DNA from: Alkaliphilus flagellatus
Lineage (GTDB): Bacteria > Bacillota > Clostridia > Peptostreptococcales > Natronincolaceae
NCBI RefSeq assembly: GCF_018919215.1
Contig: NZ_JAHLQK010000003.1
Span: forward strand, 124,001 to 188,000
Direction: 5' to 3'
DNA: 64,000 bases
Within the stretch, counting starts at the first letter, position 1, and every line of letters starts with the position of its first letter. A program made the position numbers and the translations under genes. Under the pieces are notes generated by a model. It made no database searches and was not told the DNA's origin. It worked only from the letters and a program-made list of their open reading frames with translations. This document shows positions 59,945 through 64,000 of this stretch, piece by piece.

Positions 59945-61162
59945 TTAATTACCGGACACTACTAGATCCTTGACCTTATTATAAGCATACTCTAAGCAGG
60001 ACTCTAAATTATTGTTATTTCTTCCCCCACCTTGGGCTGAAAAGTCGCTACCACCACCCTTACCATCTATTAAGGTTATGGCATCCTTTAGAAGGGTGCC
60101 CATATTCACCACTTTTAAATCCTTAGAACGCATAAATACAAGGTGAGCCTTATCTCCTGAAATAGCCCCAAATAAAGCTACTACATTAGGGTAAGCTGCT
60201 AACTTAGAAGCTAAAGTGTTAACATATTTTAAGTCCACATCATTATATACTTCTTTAATTATCTTTACATCCTTTATAGACTCTGTATTTAAAAACATTT
60301 TCTCTACTACATATCCAGCTACTTCATCTCTTAAGGATTTTATTTCAGCATTAGTCTCCCTAAGTTCCTTGGATATACGTCCTATATCTTCTAATATATC
60401 ATTTTCACTTACAGCTAATAACCTACCTATTTCTTTTACTCTTTCATACTTTGCAGTGTAATCCTCTACAGCTCTTTTTCCACATAAAAACTCTATTCTC
60501 ATACCGTTCTTATATTTTTCCCATCTAGTAAATTTAACTAGCTGAACCTCAATAGTAGAGTATGGGTGTGTTCCACAGCATGCATTAATATCGACATCCC
60601 CAATTTTAACTAATCTAATTTGATTATCTGTCTTAGGAGGTAGTTTTCTAAGGGAGAGTTTTTTTAGTTCTTTATCAGTTGGATATAAAACTTCTACAGA
60701 GATATTGTTAAGTATTATCTCATTAGCCATGTTTTCTGCATTTTTAAAGTTCTCATCACTAATTACCTTATCTATATCTATAGTAGAATACTCTTTTCCA
60801 AGATGGAAACCAACAGTGTTAGCATTGAAAAGCTCAATTAAAGAGGCAGATAGAATATGCTGTCCTAGGTGCTGCTGCATATGATCATATCTTCTTTCCC
60901 AGTCTATTTTGCATTTAACTTTTTTAATTTTAGAAGGTTTTCTTTCTACTACATGATATATACTTCCTTCTTTATCGTAAACATAAACTACAGGAGTAGA
61001 CTCTATATAACCAGTATCACTTGGCTGTCCACCACCTTCAGGATAAAAATAGGTTTTATTAAGTAAAATATGAAACTTATTATCTTCCTCTATTATATCT
61101 ATTATGTCAGCGATAAAGTCTTTTTCATAAGGATTTTCATAATAAAGCTTTTCCAATATCAA
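59945..61162 (-). CDS. alanyl-tRNA editing protein, long AlaX type with DHHA1 domain
   Basis: 405 aa. N-terminal beta barrel with FYPEGGGQPSDTG, editing zinc ligands His98-x3-His102 (HLGQHILSA) and CCGTH (Cys195/196, His199). A coiled coil (about 240-275) leads to a C-terminal DHHA1 domain with GKGGGSDFSAQGGGRNN. It removes serine or glycine from mischarged tRNA-Ala. The DHHA1 part helps tRNA binding. AGGAG precedes ATG 61162. Monocistronic, convergent with metH. Confidence 0.92.
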   Translation of the reverse strand: MILEKLYYENPYEKDFIADIIDIIEEDNKFHILLNKTYFYPEGGGQPSDTGYIESTPVVYVYDKEGSIYHVVERKPSKIKKVKCKIDWERRYDHMQQHLGQHILSASLIELFNANTVGFHLGKEYSTIDIDKVISDENFKNAENMANEIILNNISVEVLYPTDKELKKLSLRKLPPKTDNQIRLVKIGDVDINACCGTHPYSTIEVQLVKFTRWEKYKNGMRIEFLCGKRAVEDYTAKYERVKEIGRLLAVSENDILEDIGRISKELRETNAEIKSLRDEVAGYVVEKMFLNTESIKDVKIIKEVYNDVDLKYVNTLASKLAAYPNVVALFGAISGDKAHLVFMRSKDLKVVNMGTLLKDAITLIDGKGGGSDFSAQGGGRNNNNLESCLEYAYNKVKDLVVSGN

Positions 61163-61396
61163 CAGCTCCTTTTCCCATATGTACTATTTATATTTTACCA
61201 TAAGAAAAAATCCAATTCACTAAAAGTTATTTATGAATAGGTAGCGTGTATCAAATGAAACATATACGCGATATATGATTAAATTTCCAAAGGATGTTAA
61301 TAATGTAGATAAAGTATTTTAAAGCAATAAAACTTATTATAGTTAAGAATTATAGGTCACAATACTTGTATATTAAATATTTAAGAGGTGGTTAAA

Positions 61397-62038
61397 GTGA
61401 GAATACCTGAACATATAGGAATAATTCCTGATGGGAATAGAAGATGGGCGGAGAATAAGGGCCTGTCTAGAGCAGATGGATATAAATCTGGAATTGATCC
61501 AGGTCTTTTGCTTTTCAAAATGTGTGAAATGGCAGGAGTTAAAGAAATTACATATTATGGATTTACAGTAGATAATACAAAAAGACCAACGGATCAAATA
61601 AAAGCTTTTACAGATGCGTGTATTAATGCAGTAAAAATACTTTCGAATGAAAATGCATCTCTTCTTGTAGTAGGAAATACTAATTCTCCAATGTTTCCAA
61701 AGGAACTACTGCCATATACAACTAGACAGACCTTTGGTAGTGGCGGAATAAAGGTTAACTTTCTGGTAAATTATAGCTGGAAGTGGGATCTAAACTACTT
61801 GAAGAGGTCCAAATGTAGAAGTAACAATATAAATAATCAAATAGAAACCTATGATGTTTCAAGGGTAGATCTTATTATACGCTGGGGAGGACGAAGAAGG
61901 CTAAGTGGATTTCTTCCAGTGCAGTCCATATATGCAGACTTTTATGTAGTAGACGATTATTGGCCAGATTTTAAGCCTAATCATTTTTATGAGGCATTAA
62001 ACTGGTACAATGATCAAGATATTACCCTTGGAGGATAA
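61397..62038 (+). CDS. undecaprenyl-diphosphate-synthase-like cis-prenyltransferase, divergent paralogue
   Basis: About 213 aa. UppS hallmarks are present: HIGIIPDGNRRWAENKG (catalytic Asp), then DLIIRWGGRRRLSGFLP and FYVVDDYWPDF. It is 30-40 residues shorter than cell-wall UppS and lacks the standard FSTENW segment (here TYYGFTVDNTKRP). This resembles the second UppS-like family found in clostridia next to the true uppS. Product chain length is uncertain. GTG 61397 has the better spacing from AGAGGTGG than GTG 61388. Confidence 0.8.
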   Translation: MRIPEHIGIIPDGNRRWAENKGLSRADGYKSGIDPGLLLFKMCEMAGVKEITYYGFTVDNTKRPTDQIKAFTDACINAVKILSNENASLLVVGNTNSPMFPKELLPYTTRQTFGSGGIKVNFLVNYSWKWDLNYLKRSKCRSNNINNQIETYDVSRVDLIIRWGGRRRLSGFLPVQSIYADFYVVDDYWPDFKPNHFYEALNWYNDQDITLGG

Positions 62039-62167
62039 AACGAAGTTAGCAGAATATTTTATAAAATGAAATTATTTATTCATAACCCCTTATATTTTAC
62101 AATGAAAAATAGTATAATTAATTTTCAAGATGTATTTATTAAGCTTAGTAAAGAAGGGGTGGACTTC

Positions 62168-63550
62168 ATGGGAGAGCAGAAGGTTTCTATAGTTGATACT
62201 ATAATTCTTGCTATTGTATCATTTACACTGATTACTATAAGTATTATTTTAAATATTTCGCTTGTGTTCGCTTTTATAGGAGCAGTTATTTTTACATCAA
62301 TAATACTTTTGAGAAAGGGTTATGGAATTGGAACTCTTATAAATATAATGTTTGAAGGAATTAAGGGATGTAGGTCTGTATTCATAATAATAATACTTAT
62401 GGGAGCTACTATATCTACTTGGTTGTCCTCTGGTGTAGTACCAAGTATTATCTACTATGGATTTAATTATGTTAAAGGCTATAATTTTGTAGTTGTAGCT
62501 TTTATATTTACTTTAATGATGTCCTATGTAATGGGTACAGCCGTTGGAACTATAAGTACTGTTGGAATAGCTATGTTAGCCATAGGTAAGGGGCTTATGA
62601 TTCCCACCCCTGTACTTTTAGGAGCTGTAATTTCTGGAGCATTTATTGCAGATAAGATTGCACCTATATCTTCTCTTAATAATTTAACATTGGAGATAAC
62701 AGGCACAGATTATATCGATTACGTAAAGTCTGCTTCAAAGACTTTAATACCCACAATAGCTTTATCAGCAATAATATATTATATTTTCGGAAATGTTTAT
62801 AAAGGTGGAGGGGATATGGGTAAAGTATATGAATACCAGAAGCTAATAAATAGCTCTATGGTGGTTTCGCCGTATCTTCTGTTGTTTCCTTTGCTAGTTA
62901 TTGTATTAGCTTTTTTAGGTATTAAGGCATCATATAATATGACAATTGGTGTAATCTGCACATCTGTTGTAACAGTTTTAGTACAGAAGGTTAATATATT
63001 AACTTTAGTAAAATCTATACTATGGGGATACAAATCCGGAACTGGAATGGTAGAATTAGATAGTCTAGTATCTGGCGGTGGTATAGTACAAATGCTTGAA
63101 GTCGTACTAATAATAATGGGAAGTGTTGCTCTTAGTAGTCTTTTCGAAAACGGCAATTTATTAAAACCTTTAATTGATGGTTTATTTAAAGAAAAGGATA
63201 GCAGATTTTCTCTTATTGCAAAGACCAGCTTATTAAGCTGTTTACTTACGGCCGCTACATGTGATCAAACCGTTGGTATTATTATTCCTGTGAAGGTTGC
63301 ACTAGAAAAGTTTGAAAAAAGAAATATAGATAAATCTATATTAGCTAGAACCGTGGCAGATACAGGTACTATAGTAGCCCCACTTATGCCTTGGAATGTA
63401 AATGCTGTTATTATATATTCTATAATTGGAGTTTCTGCTATCCAGTATGCGCCCTTTGCTGTTCTATGCTTTTTAAACCCTATAGTAATGCTAACAGGAG
63501 AGTTTATCAGTTTTAGTAGGTTAAAAACTACAAGTGAAAGTGTAGCTTAA
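62168..63550 (+). CDS. NhaC-family Na+/H+ antiporter
   Basis: About 460 aa, eleven to twelve helices. Segments such as GYGIGTLINIMFEGIKGCRS, ISGAFIADKIAPISSLNNLT and AATCDQTVGIIIPV, then DTGTIVAPLMPWN are characteristic of NhaC (IT superfamily). It exchanges Na+ for H+, or in some members malate/lactate. An open frame extends back to 62066, but ATG 62168 behind AGGGGTGG is the natural start. Terminator follows. Confidence 0.88.
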   Translation: MGEQKVSIVDTIILAIVSFTLITISIILNISLVFAFIGAVIFTSIILLRKGYGIGTLINIMFEGIKGCRSVFIIIILMGATISTWLSSGVVPSIIYYGFNYVKGYNFVVVAFIFTLMMSYVMGTAVGTISTVGIAMLAIGKGLMIPTPVLLGAVISGAFIADKIAPISSLNNLTLEITGTDYIDYVKSASKTLIPTIALSAIIYYIFGNVYKGGGDMGKVYEYQKLINSSMVVSPYLLLFPLLVIVLAFLGIKASYNMTIGVICTSVVTVLVQKVNILTLVKSILWGYKSGTGMVELDSLVSGGGIVQMLEVVLIIMGSVALSSLFENGNLLKPLIDGLFKEKDSRFSLIAKTSLLSCLLTAATCDQTVGIIIPVKVALEKFEKRNIDKSILARTVADTGTIVAPLMPWNVNAVIIYSIIGVSAIQYAPFAVLCFLNPIVMLTGEFISFSRLKTTSESVA

Positions 63551-63553
63551 ATT

Positions 63554-63590
63554 AAACAAACCATATCATAAGCAGATTTGGTTTGTTTTT
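63554..63590 (+). terminator. intrinsic terminator
   Basis: Perfect stem AAACAAACCA / TGGTTTGTTT (63554-63563, 63579-63588) with TTTTTT at its end. Confidence 0.85.
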
Positions 63591-63684
63591 TAATTAGACT
63601 TAATTTTATAGTATAACTTTGTGATGATATCCAGCATATGGTAATATATAATTATATTATATGGGGAAGATGGGGGACAAAGCT

Positions 63685-64000
63685 TTGACTGAGAAGATTA
63701 ATGAGGGTATTCAAAATTGTTATAATACTGGAGACCTTGTAGAATATTTAAAACATAAGTATCTATCATTATGGTGGGAAACAAAGAATGATTTTCCTAG
63801 GTTTGAAAATGAAACCACCTATTTTAATAAGTTGAAAAATGAGAGACAAATAGATAAATTTAGAAAGAAGCTTTTCATAGAGCTCGAAAACTTACCACAG
63901 GATAAAGATGATGAAAAGGAATGGTATAATAACATATTATCCTTAGTAAAAAATATAGAACTTAATATTCTTGGACATGAAAATAGCTCTATAGATTTCT
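63685..64000 (+). CDS. unidentified protein, N-terminal part (runs off the window)
   Basis: An open frame continues to the last base. TTG 63685 behind GGGGGAC with an 8-base spacer is the likely start; ATG 63661 is an alternative. The visible 105 residues are soluble, acidic and helical (KINEGIQNCYNTGDLVEYLK, then SLWWETKNDFPRFENE). I do not recognise the family; an N-terminal extension of an enzyme is possible. Confidence 0.6.
   Translation, partial: MTEKINEGIQNCYNTGDLVEYLKHKYLSLWWETKNDFPRFENETTYFNKLKNERQIDKFRKKLFIELENLPQDKDDEKEWYNNILSLVKNIELNILGHENSSIDF

Noticed and set aside
59883-59945. Cobalamin riboswitch near metH
   Set aside because: No B12-box-like sequence was seen; the operon is explained by the two SAM-I units.
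62797-63156. 119-codon minus-strand ORF
   Set aside because: Antisense to the NhaC gene, no independent ribosome site.

Overview
The window is AT-rich, gene-dense DNA from an anaerobic, endospore-forming low-GC Firmicute (class Clostridia). The evidence is strong AGGAGG-type ribosome sites with frequent TTG/GTG starts, a gerA-type spore germinant-receptor operon, a T-box leader, TPP and SAM-I riboswitches, a glycyl-radical enzyme with its radical-SAM activase, B12-dependent methionine synthase and a B12-independent thiamine salvage operon. An Alkaliphilus-like relative is my guess; genus cannot be fixed from the sequence alone. I saw no transposase, prophage, plasmid replication gene or CRISPR array.

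Layout. 0-8 kb: end of an FtsX-type ABC permease, a YjjG-like HAD nucleotidase, a Crp/Fnr-like regulator facing the remnant of a small DMT transporter gene, a PNPOx protein divergent from a WYL regulator over a strong inverted repeat, kynureninase with an Lrp/AsnC regulator, and a TetR-GNAT pair. 8-16 kb: Ca2+-type P-ATPase, tRNA-Lys(CTT), zinc alcohol dehydrogenase, CcdA plus TlpA-like thioredoxin, and a lipoprotein. 16-20 kb: germinant receptor operon A-C-D-B. 20-24 kb: two half-size YdcZ transporters divergent from a second Crp/Fnr-like regulator that shares a palindromic operator with the first, then a T-box-controlled SNF amino-acid symporter. 24-31 kb: OmpR-type two-component pair, a long leader region, a MutS2 homologue lacking the Smr domain, purC and an SDR. 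31-36 kb: TPP riboswitch, thiW-thiD-thiM-thiE and a sodium:solute symporter. 36-42 kb: CmpB-like membrane protein, HD protein, and a GntR / glycyl-radical enzyme / activase module. 42-46 kb: MarR plus heterodimeric ABC exporter. 46-50 kb: M20 amidohydrolase with a two-piece uncharacterised membrane system (DUF3100 type), then a split chromate-type transporter. 50-60 kb: two consecutive SAM-I riboswitches and a methionine operon (metY, metA, hom, aspartate kinase, metF, metH activation protein, metH). 60-64 kb: AlaX-type editing protein, UppS-like protein, NhaC antiporter and an unfinished ORF.

How the genes work together. The methionine operon carries aspartate to methionine by direct sulfhydrylation (MetA appears acetyl-CoA specific and MetY uses O-acetylhomoserine), lacking only aspartate-semialdehyde dehydrogenase here. 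The thiamine operon salvages the thiazole and pyrimidine moieties.

The most interesting unexplained signal is a repeated, non-coding, structured element present in three full copies (about 27180-27328, 31377-31524 and 50488-50636) plus three partial copies. Every full copy starts right after the T-run of an intrinsic terminator and lies sense to the next gene or riboswitch. The two hairpins of its core show compensatory base changes between copies, which points to selection on RNA structure. The next best candidates are the unassigned glycyl-radical enzyme with an atypical N-C-G-C-V-V active-site loop, the Smr-less MutS2 homologue behind a possible ribosome-controlled leader, and the duplicated Crp/Fnr-DMT locus of which one copy is decaying.
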